Positions 15,676 through 25,219 of a stretch of DNA of 64,000 nt are shown one piece after another. Position 1 is the first letter of the stretch; each line of letters opens with the position of its first letter. The DNA is from JAFGPS01 sp964628465. Its GTDB lineage: Bacteria; Planctomycetota; Phycisphaerae; Sedimentisphaerales; Anaerobacaceae. A program made the translations under genes and the position numbers. The DNA lies in assembly GCA_964628465.1 (NCBI GenBank), contig CAZVOA010000017.1, forward strand, positions 4,359 through 68,358. Direction: 5' to 3'. The notes beneath the pieces are model-generated. The model searched no databases. It saw nothing but the letters and a program-made list of their open reading frames with translations, and was not told the DNA's origin.

Positions 15676-16982
15676 ACAAACTGTACATCGAGCATATGTG
15701 TCGAGCAGGATATACACGGGTCATACGAGCGGACAAGCATTTCCATTTTCAGCCGAATCGCATCCTGATCTTCATTAATAATCTCAGGAACGAGTTTTTC
15801 AAAATCCTTCTGAATATTCGCGTGATTCTGGTTTGTCGGAATGCAAATATCAGCGGCTACGCAATTGCCATTCTTATCGAATTCGTACTGATGGAAAAGG
15901 ATTCCGCGAGGCGCTTCGACACAGCCTGAACCCTTACCTGCCTTGGCGGTTACAGGTACGTTAATCTTGCTAAGAGGCTGCAAGCCCTGCGTGAGCAGCT
16001 TATCAATTATACCGATGGAAGTAACCACTACCTGTACGCACTCAACTATCTGGGCAACTGTATTCATATATGGATTGCAGTTACCTTTTTCCAGTCCGAA
16101 CATTTTCGCTACGCCTTTGGCCGGATCGCAAAGCTGGTCGTAATTATTATTGAAACGAGCCAGAGCGCCGACCGCGTAAGAGCCGCGATGCCATTTTGTC
16201 CATTTCGCCGTTGACTGGTCAACTACGAACTCATTGGCTACTGACTGCCAATCCTGAACTGATACTGTCTTTCCGACGAAATCGTTGCTTGTGATATCGC
16301 CGTGATAGAATGTATAGTGGTCTGGATGTGTAAGAGATACGTATTCTGTATCGCGTGTGAAATTCGGTATATTACCGGCAACGCTGAGAACCGCATTTGC
16401 GATAACGACAAGGTCATTAATTGTTGCTTCAAGAGTTGTTTTCAATTCTTTAAGCTGCTTTTCAGTGGGAACTCGTGACCAGCCGCCCGGTAAAATTGTA
16501 TTCGGGTGAGTTGGACGGCCTGCTGTAAGCTCTGACCAGTTATTGGCTACTCTGTGCGCCCTGATGACTGTTTTTACAACGTCGGGAGCAACCGCTACCA
16601 GCGGCACAACCGAAGGTGCGCCGAAAAAGTCAGGAGCCGCAAGATAACCGGCATGAAGAACGTGACTTTGAAGCTGCTCTGAGTAGTGCATAAGCTGGCG
16701 AAGCAAATCCGCCTGCTCTGTAACTTCTACGCCAAGCGCTTTCTCTACAGCCTTTGTCGCGGCCAGAGAGTGAGTTATAGAGCAAATACCGCAGATACGA
16801 CTGACGATAATCTGAATATCGTCAAAATGTCGGCCGCGTACCATCGCCTCGAAGAACCGCGGCGCTTCAGGTACCTGCCACTCTAATTTATTAATTTTGC
16901 CGTCGGCGGCATTTACAACTATATTACCATGTCCCTCAACCCTGGTGACATGATGAACGTTTATATTTATGGTTTTACTCAT
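15672..16982 (-). CDS. hydA: [NiFe]-hydrogenase large subunit, group 3 (NAD(P)-linked type)
   Basis: A 436-residue catalytic subunit. The nickel ligands are C64/C67 in RICGIC and C423/C426 in DPCISC. After H429 a 7-residue tail (MLDVQFV) should be removed by the adjacent protease. The signature EGHG near residue 16 and overall length fit cytoplasmic group 3 enzymes. With hydB, hydG and hydD next to it, the set matches the sulfhydrogenase or group 3b hydrogenase that couples H2 to NAD(P)H; group 3c or 3d is less likely because HdrA/MvhD or diaphorase HoxF/U genes are absent. It overlaps hydD by four bases. Confidence 0.94.
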   Translation of the reverse strand: MSKTININVHHVTRVEGHGNIVVNAADGKINKLEWQVPEAPRFFEAMVRGRHFDDIQIIVSRICGICSITHSLAATKAVEKALGVEVTEQADLLRQLMHYSEQLQSHVLHAGYLAAPDFFGAPSVVPLVAVAPDVVKTVIRAHRVANNWSELTAGRPTHPNTILPGGWSRVPTEKQLKELKTTLEATINDLVVIANAVLSVAGNIPNFTRDTEYVSLTHPDHYTFYHGDITSNDFVGKTVSVQDWQSVANEFVVDQSTAKWTKWHRGSYAVGALARFNNNYDQLCDPAKGVAKMFGLEKGNCNPYMNTVAQIVECVQVVVTSIGIIDKLLTQGLQPLSKINVPVTAKAGKGSGCVEAPRGILFHQYEFDKNGNCVAADICIPTNQNHANIQKDFEKLVPEIINEDQDAIRLKMEMLVRSYDPCISCSTHMLDVQFV

Positions 16983-17725
16983 AATGTAGGCTCCTGGGTA
17001 CTTCCGAAAAGAACCATTTTACTTTTTAGATTTTCAACGTTTAATTTATATTTCTGCATTACTTCTTTTGCGGCATCGACGTTCGGATTGTCAACATAGC
17101 CACGGCAGCCGAAGCAGCGTGAACCATTTGTCGGGCATCTCGCGTCACAGCCGGCACGTGTTATAGGTCCAAGACAAATCTGGCCGTAATCCCATAGACA
17201 TGGATTGCCGTTTGCCTTGCATTCGACACAAACCGGATAATCCGGAATCTCAGGAGTCTTGCCTACAAGTAAAGACTTCACTATGTACACAAACTCTTTC
17301 CTGTGAATCGGGCATCCATGTACCTTGAAATCGACCTTAACGACTTCATCAACTGCTTTTGTCATAGCGGTAGCGAGGTGCGGCTTGCCTGCGGCGTCTT
17401 TATAAACGCATTTCTTTACCTCATCAAGGTTAAAATTGTTTTTCAGTTTGTTTACGCCACCCATTGTCGCACAGGCACCGAGAGCAATAAGAATCTTTGC
17501 ACGGCTTCTGATTGTTTTAATTTTTTCTTCGTCTTGAGGTCTTGTTATCGAACCTTCAATTATTGCGATATCATATACTTCGCTTTGTTCACTTCTTGCT
17601 TCTCGCCATTCGACGACATCAGCGACACCAAGTAAATCCAGAATTCCTTCTTCGAGATTTACAATCTGGAGCTGACATCCTTCACAACAGGCGAAATCAA
17701 AAATTGCTATCTTTGGTTTACTCAT
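16979..17725 (-). CDS. hydD: [NiFe]-hydrogenase small subunit (delta)
   Basis: A 248-residue electron-transfer subunit without a Tat signal, so cytoplasmic. The proximal cluster Cys set includes C14/C17 in CCEGC, the Cys of GACATMGG and that of HGCPIH. Six or more further Cys in the last third (CVECKANGNPC, GCDARC, RCFGC) can bind medial and distal [4Fe-4S] clusters. It passes electrons between the NiFe site and the beta/gamma subunits. The stop is directly followed by the next gene with a four-base overlap, and its start abuts the hydG stop with no gap. Confidence 0.93.
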   Translation of the reverse strand: MSKPKIAIFDFACCEGCQLQIVNLEEGILDLLGVADVVEWREARSEQSEVYDIAIIEGSITRPQDEEKIKTIRSRAKILIALGACATMGGVNKLKNNFNLDEVKKCVYKDAAGKPHLATAMTKAVDEVVKVDFKVHGCPIHRKEFVYIVKSLLVGKTPEIPDYPVCVECKANGNPCLWDYGQICLGPITRAGCDARCPTNGSRCFGCRGYVDNPNVDAAKEVMQKYKLNVENLKSKMVLFGSTQEPTL

Positions 17726-18565
17726 TTAAATAGCCTCCGGCACATTACCTAAATCGGATTGACAAAATACGGGACCATCGATACATACATAATAATTATT
17801 TATCTGGCAATGTCCGCATTTGCCAACACCGCATTTCATTTTTCTTTCAAGATTGAGATAAATCCTGTCGTTCGATACTTGCTGTTCTTTGAGTGACATA
17901 AGTACGAACTTATACATAATGGGTGGTCCGCAAACCAGGACTTCCGCGTTTTTCAGTTCGTTTTCGATTTTCGGAATAAGCGTTGTAACAACACCAACAT
18001 TCCCCTTCCAGCTTGCGTCACCTTTATCTACCGTCTCGAGGAGTTTAATATCATCCCGTTTGGCCCATGCTTCGAGTTCGGAGTGGAATATTCTTTCGGA
18101 AGGATTCTTCGTTCCAATCAACACGGTGACATCACCATAATCATCTCTGTTATCGAGAACATAATTGATAAAAGAACGCTGAGGTACAAGGCCGATACCG
18201 CCGCAGATGAACACAAGGTTTTTGCCTTTTGTTTCTTCTACAGGATAAACACCTTTTCCCATTGGTCCTCTTATTCCGACCTTATCCCCTGCTTTAAGCT
18301 TATGTATAGCATCGGTTACATTTCCGATTTTTCTCACTACCAGCTCGAAACTGTCACCGAGAGTCGGAGTCGAACTGATTGAAATCGGCGCTTCACCAAT
18401 TCCAGCGATAGACACTTCGACAAACTGACCTGGAACATATTCCAGCGGGCTATTATCCATCGAAATCCGCATGTACAGTTCTGTTCCATTGAGCATTTTC
18501 AATTCCTGAACTGTAGCAGGCAGAGGCAGATAGATATCTTTCTTTTCGGCACAACAATCACACAT
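17726..18565 (-). CDS. hydG: hydrogenase FAD/NAD(P)-binding subunit (gamma)
   Basis: A 279-residue diaphorase subunit of the ferredoxin-NADP reductase fold. PGQFVEV and the nearby SISS form the FAD region (about 45-70), the ICGGIGLVPQRSF stretch is the NAD(P) phosphate-binding loop (about 125-140), and a C-terminal Cys cluster (CGVGKCGHC and a Cys about 12 residues later) binds [2Fe-2S]. It exchanges electrons between NAD(P)H and the hydrogenase. The same fold occurs in NfnA-like and dihydroorotate-dehydrogenase electron-transfer subunits, but the operon fixes its role. Spacing to hydB is 15 bases. Confidence 0.92.
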   Translation of the reverse strand: MCDCCAEKKDIYLPLPATVQELKMLNGTELYMRISMDNSPLEYVPGQFVEVSIAGIGEAPISISSTPTLGDSFELVVRKIGNVTDAIHKLKAGDKVGIRGPMGKGVYPVEETKGKNLVFICGGIGLVPQRSFINYVLDNRDDYGDVTVLIGTKNPSERIFHSELEAWAKRDDIKLLETVDKGDASWKGNVGVVTTLIPKIENELKNAEVLVCGPPIMYKFVLMSLKEQQVSNDRIYLNLERKMKCGVGKCGHCQINNYYVCIDGPVFCQSDLGNVPEAI

Positions 18566-18580
18566 TAAAATTGCTCCTAA

Positions 18581-19618
18581 TTAAATTATTCCAATATCAT
18601 CTATTAGTTTATTGTAAACATTTACGGGATTCGCGATGTCCGGCAGGCAGGCGCCAACACATCTGCCACAGCCTACACAGGCAATCTGGCCGCCAATTTT
18701 TGACGGAACATATTTACCTTTTCTGTACAGTCTGTGACGGAAACGGTCTTCCCTGTTTTTCCTGAACTCATGGTTGCCCGCGACTTTTGTAAATCCATCA
18801 AGCAGACAGCCGTCCCAGAATCTCTCGCGTTTGCCGCTTTTAAGATCCCAGTTCACATCATCCTGAACACCGAAACAATAACATGTCGGGCAAACCTGGT
18901 TGCATGAGCCGCATGAAAAACATGTTTTTGCTTTCTCTTCCCAGACAGGATTGTCATAAGCACGTTCAAGCAGTTTCGGTAAATATGAAGGACTGCATTT
19001 CAGTTCATGTTTGTTCAAACCTTTTTTGTTCTTATCCCAGACATCCTGACGTTTTTGCAAATCATCATCGCCTGCTTCTTTGGCGTTTTTGACACCGGCA
19101 AGCAATTTTTCACCTTTTTCCGTAGCGGCGTCGGCTATATAGCTATCACCGATATCAGTCAAAAGTACATCGTAACCTTCTTCGACAACCGCTGTGTTCA
19201 TCGATGAAGCGAATACGTTCTTCGACGGCTTTACAACATCACATGCCACGATTGTCGCGTTATTACGGCGAGCAAAGTAATGACTGTCATAATTGTCCTG
19301 GCTGAACAGCATGTCCATCTGGTTGATGGCAATCATATCATACGGATGAACTCCGAGAAGAACGAACTTATCGCAGTCATATTCTGACTTGTAAGCGCCC
19401 TGCCCCTGATATGTTACAAGTGTTTCGCAAGGAGGTTGAAAAAATTTCTTCGGAGGCTGCAAAGTAACGTCATAATCAAGTCTCAGCTCATTAGATGACT
19501 CAAGCAGACTATAATCGAATTTGTCGCCTTTAGCCTTCACACCATAGACTTTTGTCGTGCGGATTAACTGGTCCACAAGAAGTCCAAATTCTTTTTTTGC
19601 AATTTTCTTAATACTCAT
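18581..19618 (-). CDS. hydB: hydrogenase 4Fe-4S subunit (beta)
   Basis: A 345-residue iron-sulfur protein. Two clusters of Cys, CFSCGSCNQVCPTCYC (about 237-252) and CVGCGRCVGAC (about 314-324), are typical of the beta subunit of sulfhydrogenases and anaerobic sulfite reductase subunit A. It relays electrons between the flavin subunit and the small subunit, and in some enzymes is linked to sulfur reduction. It is the first structural gene after rex, 63 bases downstream. Confidence 0.92.
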   Translation of the reverse strand: MSIKKIAKKEFGLLVDQLIRTTKVYGVKAKGDKFDYSLLESSNELRLDYDVTLQPPKKFFQPPCETLVTYQGQGAYKSEYDCDKFVLLGVHPYDMIAINQMDMLFSQDNYDSHYFARRNNATIVACDVVKPSKNVFASSMNTAVVEEGYDVLLTDIGDSYIADAATEKGEKLLAGVKNAKEAGDDDLQKRQDVWDKNKKGLNKHELKCSPSYLPKLLERAYDNPVWEEKAKTCFSCGSCNQVCPTCYCFGVQDDVNWDLKSGKRERFWDGCLLDGFTKVAGNHEFRKNREDRFRHRLYRKGKYVPSKIGGQIACVGCGRCVGACLPDIANPVNVYNKLIDDIGII

Positions 19619-19681
19619 TTGTGTTCCCTATAATATTTCAATCATTCCTGATTAACTATGTACTTTCACACGAGTTTGTTT

Positions 19682-20305
19682 CTATCCATTAGGTGCATAA
19701 TACGGCATTCTCGCAAGGTATCCCGCTATATCAATAGTCATTACTTTTACCTTCTTGGGAACCATTATATAACAAGGAGAAAAATTAAGAATACCCGTAA
19801 CACCGGCTTTAACGAGAGCATCCGCAACTTCCTGAGCATAATTTCTCGGAACCGCAATAATAGCATGTTTAATTTTATCATTTTTTATTACATCAATTTT
19901 TGCGACATCCTGTATTTTGATGTTTTCGATTTTCTGTCCTATTTTCCTGGGATCATTATCGAAAGCCGCTGTAAGCTCGAAGCCGTACAACTGAAATCCT
20001 GAATAAGTAAGAATAGCCGAACCAAGATTGCCGACGCCAACCAGGACGGCTTTCTGAAGCGGACCAAGCTTTAAGATTCCTTTAATCTCAATGCAAAGTT
20101 TCCTTATATCATATCCAACACCGCGCACACCGAAATCGCCGAAATAAGAAAAATCTTTACGAATCTGACACGAATTTACCCCAACATAATCAGCAAACTT
20201 CTTGCTGGATATACTCAATTGGCCTTCCTCAATCAAAAACATCAGGCCCCGGAGATATACCGGCAATCTGCGAATTGTCTCATCAGGTATTCGTTTTTGT
20301 TTCAT
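19682..20305 (-). CDS. rex: redox-sensing transcriptional repressor Rex
   Basis: A 207-residue regulator of standard Rex size. The winged-helix N-terminus (about 1-80, with SSKKFADYVGVNSCQIRKD) reads the operator, and a Rossmann domain with VLVGVGNLGSA (about 88-98) binds NADH/NAD+. High NADH releases Rex from DNA, opening genes for reductant disposal. It heads the hydrogenase operon, and a near-consensus Rex site lies in its own leader at 20361-20378, so it should autoregulate and control hyd genes according to the NADH/NAD+ ratio. Confidence 0.95.
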   Translation of the reverse strand: MKQKRIPDETIRRLPVYLRGLMFLIEEGQLSISSKKFADYVGVNSCQIRKDFSYFGDFGVRGVGYDIRKLCIEIKGILKLGPLQKAVLVGVGNLGSAILTYSGFQLYGFELTAAFDNDPRKIGQKIENIKIQDVAKIDVIKNDKIKHAIIAVPRNYAQEVADALVKAGVTGILNFSPCYIMVPKKVKVMTIDIAGYLARMPYYAPNG

Positions 20306-20360
20306 CTGTCCTTCTTTATATTCTTAAAACAACGGATCACAAAAAATACGCTATTTGCGA

Positions 20361-20378
20361 TTGTGTTCACATTCACAA
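20361..20378 (-). promoter_or_regulatory. Rex operator
   Basis: TTGTGTTCACATTCACAA matches the 18-base Rex consensus TTGTGAA-N4-TTCACAA at 12 of the 14 fixed positions, with one half-site perfect. It lies between the predicted -10 box and the rex start codon, about 15 bases after the -10, where bound Rex would block transcription. Confidence 0.8.
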
Positions 20379-20391
20379 AGAGCATAATATT

Positions 20392-20420
20392 AATTTATAG
20401 ATTTTCTCAACCTTTGTCAA
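20392..20420 (-). promoter_or_regulatory. sigma70-type promoter of the rex-hyd operon
   Basis: On the minus strand a perfect -35 TTGACA (20415-20420) is followed by TATAAA at 20394-20399 (15-base spacer) or TAAATT at 20392-20397 (17-base spacer). Its place just upstream of the Rex site and rex supports it. Confidence 0.65.
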
Positions 20421-20580
20421 AATAAATTTTAATTATTCTTTGAATTTAAGATTGAGACATAAAGAGTTGATGTACAATGACTTATATTATTCTTCAGAAA
20501 GATTTGTAAATTTAAAAAGAAAAATATTTTAAAATATAGTCGCAGTGGTGTTTATTTGTATTTGAAATTCAAGATTGTAT

Positions 20581-21339
20581 TTACCGTAATTTTACCTTTA
20601 TTTCAGGGCGATACAAATAATTCGGTTTCAGTGCCATAGGGTCGCTAAATTGATTATTTTTTGCCATTTCCCTTCCGATTTTATAAACACAGGAAGCTCT
20701 TGGACTCCAGTATTTTTCTTCCAGGAAGTTGATATTCTCATCCTGAAATTCCTGTTTGTAATATAACAATCCATCTCCAAGCAGCCAAATTGAATTGCCG
20801 TCTTTGATAGTTTTTTCTCGAAATTCCCCTGCGTTCATTATAGAATCATCCATAACCTTAACGATTGATAAATCAGTGTCGTTTCGTACCACGTTATATT
20901 CGGAAACAAAGAACTGCCCTCTTTTTGCGTCAAGAATCGCCGCTACTCTATCTATTTCTTTGCCTGAAGCAACGTCCGATATCCCTTTCACTTTATGAGA
21001 TTCTTTAATAGCTTCTATCGCGTTGAAAGCAACGGCATCCAAAGAATCGACAGCAACGATTTTTATTGAATTTGCTAAATACATCATTTTCGCAAGCGAA
21101 ACCGCTATACGCAAACCAGTAAAACTGCCGGGTCCATTAGAAATATACAATTGTTCAATATTGTCCGGCTTGAGTTTAAATTGATCCAGCAGGCCTTGTA
21201 TAGATGGAAAAACCTCTGAACTGTGCTTCATAAAGCCTGAAAATGATGTCTCCGCCGCGATTTCATCACCAAAGCCCAATGCGACTGAGCCTAACCTGCT
21301 TGACGTTTCTATTGCTAAAATTACTGGTTTATTCTTCAT
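20581..21339 (-). CDS. tsaB: tRNA threonylcarbamoyladenosine biosynthesis protein TsaB
   Basis: A 252-residue ASKHA-fold protein. ILAIETSSRLGSVAL at the N-terminus and the block ISNGPGSFTGLRIA (about 65-80) are hallmark TsaB sequences, followed by LAKMMYL and VAVDSLDA. TsaB is the scaffold subunit that pairs with TsaD and TsaE to make t6A at position 37 of ANN-decoding tRNAs. It stands alone here, separated from rex by 275 bases that carry the rex promoter and from the divergent secretin gene by about 290 bases. A Lys-rich insertion around 115-130 is somewhat longer than usual. Confidence 0.94.
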   Translation of the reverse strand: MKNKPVILAIETSSRLGSVALGFGDEIAAETSFSGFMKHSSEVFPSIQGLLDQFKLKPDNIEQLYISNGPGSFTGLRIAVSLAKMMYLANSIKIVAVDSLDAVAFNAIEAIKESHKVKGISDVASGKEIDRVAAILDAKRGQFFVSEYNVVRNDTDLSIVKVMDDSIMNAGEFREKTIKDGNSIWLLGDGLLYYKQEFQDENINFLEEKYWSPRASCVYKIGREMAKNNQFSDPMALKPNYLYRPEIKVKLR

Positions 21340-21629
21340 AATTACTCAATTCATTTCAAACCTGATTTTTGCCATTAAAAAAGGCTTTTTGATATTATTA
21401 TATTTTCTAATTGCCGTGAAACAACTTATTGGTTATAATACTAAAGATATAGATATTATCGGCCAAACATACTTAAATCAAATTTTTCTCTTGCAATAAT
21501 CTAAAATTTTAGTACACTGAAGAAATATAAGTCCGGTCTATAACTTGAAACTGGAGGTTGTTGAAACATATTAAAATCGTTGGGTGTTTCCCTACGAGGG
21601 TGGTTTTTATTGAAGGCAGGAGGTTTATT

Positions 21630-24600
21630 TTGAACAAGCCAAATTTCTTGAAAAAAATCTATAGGGGAAGGTCTCTTAATTTAATTAAAACATCTATTCT
21701 ATCGTTTATAGTAATTATGACGATAACCGTGCCAATGCACGCGAAAGGAAGTTTTGATCGCAAAGAGATCATCCATGAAACAATTCAAGGTTATATCCAG
21801 AACGGAGATAATCAATGTAAGGAAGGTTTGTATGAAGACGCTGCTGAAACCTACCTTATGGCTCTGAAATACCAGGAGTTCCTGTCTGAAAAGGAGCGTG
21901 CAGAGCTTCAGATGAAGATTGAGCAAACCGATAAAGCTATTATCGAGCAGAATAAAGCTCTGGAAATTTTCCGGTCAGCTCAGGATTCGTTCAAGAAGAA
22001 TAACCTTTCTGAAGCCAAGAGTATGCTCGAATCTATTCAAAAGAATGAGTTCCTGCCGGAAATTGAGCGTACTGAATTGTCAGATATGCTCAATGAAATT
22101 AAGACACGCATGGAATTGAACGGCTCGGGCATTGCAACCGTCCCAGCCGCGAAAACCGTATCTTCGGCAACATCAGTACAATCTTCAAAACCGCTACAGA
22201 CAGCACAACCTCAAAATACGACATCTGAAAGTTATAAGAAACATTATGCTGATCTTTATGAGCAGAGCAAAGCTTATGAAAAATCCGGTCTATACGAAAA
22301 AGCAAGAGAAGGCTATATTCAGGTATTGAACAGCGGCACAATTGATAACAAACTTATGGCGGAGTATATTCAAAGCCAGATAACTTCACTTGATAAAACC
22401 ATTGCCGCCAATAAAAGTACATATTCAACAACAAACCCAAATATGCTTTCAACAATAGTTTCTGAACCCGCTGGAAACAGGATTATCCAGCCACAAGTTA
22501 TGGATAGTGAACCTGTTGCGGCAGCCGGACAGGATGAAACTTTTCTCGATTTAGTTGTTAAAGAAAGAGACCTTATAAGAGATTATATAAAAACACTTAA
22601 TACAAAAACTGTAATTAAAGTTACCAACGACATTAACGATGGAAATTTTGAACAGGCAAAATACGAAGTACAGAAAACACAGATTGTTGTAAACCAATAC
22701 CAGGCTGAGCTTGGAGATAGTCTTTTCAATAATTATCAAATGCAGCTTAATGCTCTTAACGACCATATCAGCAACATGGAGCAGACACAGACTCAAACCA
22801 ATGAGGAAATGAAAAATATCCAGGCTTTGCAGGAACAGGAAAATATAAGAAAAAGCAGAGAAGCGGAAAAGAAACAAAGAGTCAAAGAGTTATTAGCCGG
22901 CGCACAGGAAAACAAAAAACTTGAGAACTACGATGCCGCGCTCGGTCAATTGAAAAAACTGCTTGAGCTTGATCCGCAAAATCAAAGTGCTTTGATACTA
23001 AAAGAAGAAATCGAAGACAGACAATATTTCCACAAGCAAGTAGAGCTTGAAAAAATTATGGATAAGGAAACATCAAATCTGTATATACAGGGTGACGAAG
23101 CTAAGATCCCGTGGTCAGAGTTAGTCACTTATCCCACAAACTGGCGAGAAATATCAAGCAGGACAACAAGAAAGCCGGAAAGACCTTTCGGTATAGATGA
23201 AAGAGAAGAAGCTGTATATCGTCAATTAGATGAAATAGTTGACCTTTCAGACCTGGACCCGTTTATGACAGTTGACGAAGTTTTAAACGCAATTAGAAAC
23301 GCTGTTACACCTCCTCTTCAGATACAGCCGAACTGGCGTGATCTGGGAGATCTACCGAGTATATTACCAACAACGCCAGCCGATATGGGGCCTTTAACAA
23401 ATATAAAACTTAAAGCAGCCCTTAATGTTTTAATAAATAACCTTTCAACTGTAGATGCTCCTATTGGTTATGTCGTCAGTGAAGGTATTGTAATAATAGC
23501 ATCAAAAGACAATCTTCCAAGCAATATGGTCCAGCGTACTTATGACATCGCAGATCTCGTCGGAATGCCAGCGCAAGGTGGTGGCGGGATGATGATGGGT
23601 GGTGGTATGATGGGCGGTATGATGGGAGGTATGATGGGAGGTTACGGTGGAATGTCAGGTGGTTATGGCGGCATGTCGGGCGGCTACGGCGGCATGTCAG
23701 GCGGTTATGGCGGTATGTCGGGCGGTTACGGCGGCAGCTATGGAAATACCGGATACGGCGGTGGATATGGTAATACCGGATACGGCAATACTGGATACGG
23801 CAATACCGGATATGGCAATACCGGATATGGCAATACCGGATACGGCAATACCGGATACAGTAGCGGCTATGGCAGCAGCTATGGCGGATACGGCGGAAGC
23901 AGTATGATGGGTGGTTATGGCAGCAGTATGATGGGCGGCTATGGCAGCAGTATGATGGGCGGCTATGGCAGCAGTATGATGGGAGGTTACGGCGGAGGTA
24001 TGATGGGAGGTATGATGGGAGGCATGATGGGTGGAGGTGGTGGAAATACCTCTGGAGAGCTCGTTAACCTCATTCAACAGCTTATCGCACCAGATACTTG
24101 GTATGATACAAGTGATGAAGGTGAAGGTACTATTTATCCTTATCCTCAGGCATCACCTAAAAAACTTACGGTAACTAATACGCCGGAAGTTCATAATCAA
24201 ATTGAAAAATTACTGGAATCCCTGCGTCAGTCCCTTGGTCAACAAGTCGCAATAGAAGCAAGATACCTTGTTGTTACCGAGAACTGGATTAATGATGTAG
24301 GTTTGGATATGGATTTTTCTCTTAATGCTGGCGGTAAATTCGGCCTAATGGAATTTTCACAAGGTCATTATACTACAGCTACACCGGATGCTTCAACAAA
24401 AGTGCCGGGAAGCTTAGGCGGTGTTAACGCTTCAATGGGTATCGCTGGAGGATATGGCTCTATTCTTGATGATTTGCAGGTTTCCTTTCTGGTTCGTGCA
24501 ACTCAGGCGAGAACTGATTCAAAATCTCTTAATGCCCCGAGAGTAACTGTTTTGGACGGAGAAACTGCATCATTCCAGAATCAGGAATTAGTTTCTTATA

Positions 24601-25118
24601 TGCTCCCACCAAAACGATCAACAACTGTTGTTCAATCGGGTGTTGGTTCTCCTGTTACAACAAGTAGTGTTGAACCTCAAGTTAACACAACTGAAATTAT
24701 GACTCCGCTTAGTATTACACCAACAATTATGCATAACAAAAAATATGTTTTGCTTAATATCAATTTCCAATTCCAGGATTTAATAAGAATCAGATCCCAT
24801 GTTGTTGACTATCTTACTGATGATGGGGTTGATACATTCAGAACAGAAGTACCTGAAACCGGTCAAACAATGGTTTCAACGCGAGTCAGTGTACCAGATG
24901 GCGGTACTATATTATTAGGTGGTCAAACAATCAGTTCTGAAGTTAATAAAGAAGCTGGTGTACCTATTTTGAGCAAGATACCTTTCATAAATAGATTATT
25001 CATGAACAGAAGTAAAATTAAAGACCAGCAGATGGTATTAATTCTTGTAAAACCGACAATTATTCTTCAGGAAGAAAGTGAAGCTGAAGCTTTGGGTGAA
25101 ATGGAAAGCCTTTATTAA
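21630..25118 (+). CDS. large secretin with TPR-like N-terminus and Gly/Met/Tyr-rich insert
   Basis: The TTG at 21630, 6 bases after AGGAGG, is chosen as start (1162 residues); the frame opens 24 codons earlier at another TTG with poor spacing. A signal peptide ends near MHAKG. Next come TPR-like and coiled-coil repeats (to about 480), an N0/STN-like domain (about 540-635), then a low-complexity block (about 650-805) built of GGYGGMS, GYGNT and GYGSSMMG repeats lying inside the N1-type domain, which resumes with ASPKKLTVTNTPEVHNQIEKLL. The secretin domain follows (about 870-1145: VAIEARYLVV, GVPILSKIPFINRLF). It should form an outer-membrane gate. No other secretion gene adjoins it; the giant exported protein lies 101 bases downstream. 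Confidence 0.9.
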   Translation: MNKPNFLKKIYRGRSLNLIKTSILSFIVIMTITVPMHAKGSFDRKEIIHETIQGYIQNGDNQCKEGLYEDAAETYLMALKYQEFLSEKERAELQMKIEQTDKAIIEQNKALEIFRSAQDSFKKNNLSEAKSMLESIQKNEFLPEIERTELSDMLNEIKTRMELNGSGIATVPAAKTVSSATSVQSSKPLQTAQPQNTTSESYKKHYADLYEQSKAYEKSGLYEKAREGYIQVLNSGTIDNKLMAEYIQSQITSLDKTIAANKSTYSTTNPNMLSTIVSEPAGNRIIQPQVMDSEPVAAAGQDETFLDLVVKERDLIRDYIKTLNTKTVIKVTNDINDGNFEQAKYEVQKTQIVVNQYQAELGDSLFNNYQMQLNALNDHISNMEQTQTQTNEEMKNIQALQEQENIRKSREAEKKQRVKELLAGAQENKKLENYDAALGQLKKLLELDPQNQSALILKEEIEDRQYFHKQVELEKIMDKETSNLYIQGDEAKIPWSELVTYPTNWREISSRTTRKPERPFGIDEREEAVYRQLDEIVDLSDLDPFMTVDEVLNAIRNAVTPPLQIQPNWRDLGDLPSILPTTPADMGPLTNIKLKAALNVLINNLSTVDAPIGYVVSEGIVIIASKDNLPSNMVQRTYDIADLVGMPAQGGGGMMMGGGMMGGMMGGMMGGYGGMSGGYGGMSGGYGGMSGGYGGMSGGYGGSYGNTGYGGGYGNTGYGNTGYGNTGYGNTGYGNTGYGNTGYSSGYGSSYGGYGGSSMMGGYGSSMMGGYGSSMMGGYGSSMMGGYGGGMMGGMMGGMMGGGGGNTSGELVNLIQQLIAPDTWYDTSDEGEGTIYPYPQASPKKLTVTNTPEVHNQIEKLLESLRQSLGQQVAIEARYLVVTENWINDVGLDMDFSLNAGGKFGLMEFSQGHYTTATPDASTKVPGSLGGVNASMGIAGGYGSILDDLQVSFLVRATQARTDSKSLNAPRVTVLDGETASFQNQELVSYMLPPKRSTTVVQSGVGSPVTTSSVEPQVNTTEIMTPLSITPTIMHNKKYVLLNINFQFQDLIRIRSHVVDYLTDDGVDTFRTEVPETGQTMVSTRVSVPDGGTILLGGQTISSEVNKEAGVPILSKIPFINRLFMNRSKIKDQQMVLILVKPTIILQEESEAEALGEMESLY
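23641..24035 (+). repeat. in-frame tandem repeats within the large secretin gene
   Basis: Three adjoining arrays, all in multiples of three bases: about four copies of a 21-base unit encoding GGYGGMS, about six copies of a 15-base unit encoding GYGNT (GGATACGGCAATACC and variants), and four or five copies of a 24-base unit encoding MMGGYGSS. They are prone to expansion or loss without frameshift. Confidence 0.9.
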
Positions 25119-25219
25119 TTTATATCAAAGGCTTTTTTGGGGTGTATTTACGTTTTATGGCGTAAATAGATAATAGTAACTGTATTTATACAGAGAATTT
25201 TAAGGTTTCAAATAAAACT

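Noticed and set aside
21558..21629. Upstream TTG start for the large secretin
   Set aside because: The GGAGG abuts this TTG with no spacer, while AGGAGG lies 6 bases before the TTG at 21630, which also gives a normal signal peptide.
23647..23907. An 86-codon plus-strand frame rich in Ala, Asp and Thr
   Set aside because: Another shadow of the secretin tandem repeats in a second frame.
23697..24077. A His/Thr/Ala-rich minus-strand frame of 126 codons
   Set aside because: It is the mirror of the Gly/Met/Tyr repeats of the secretin gene; no ribosome site and low-complexity only.
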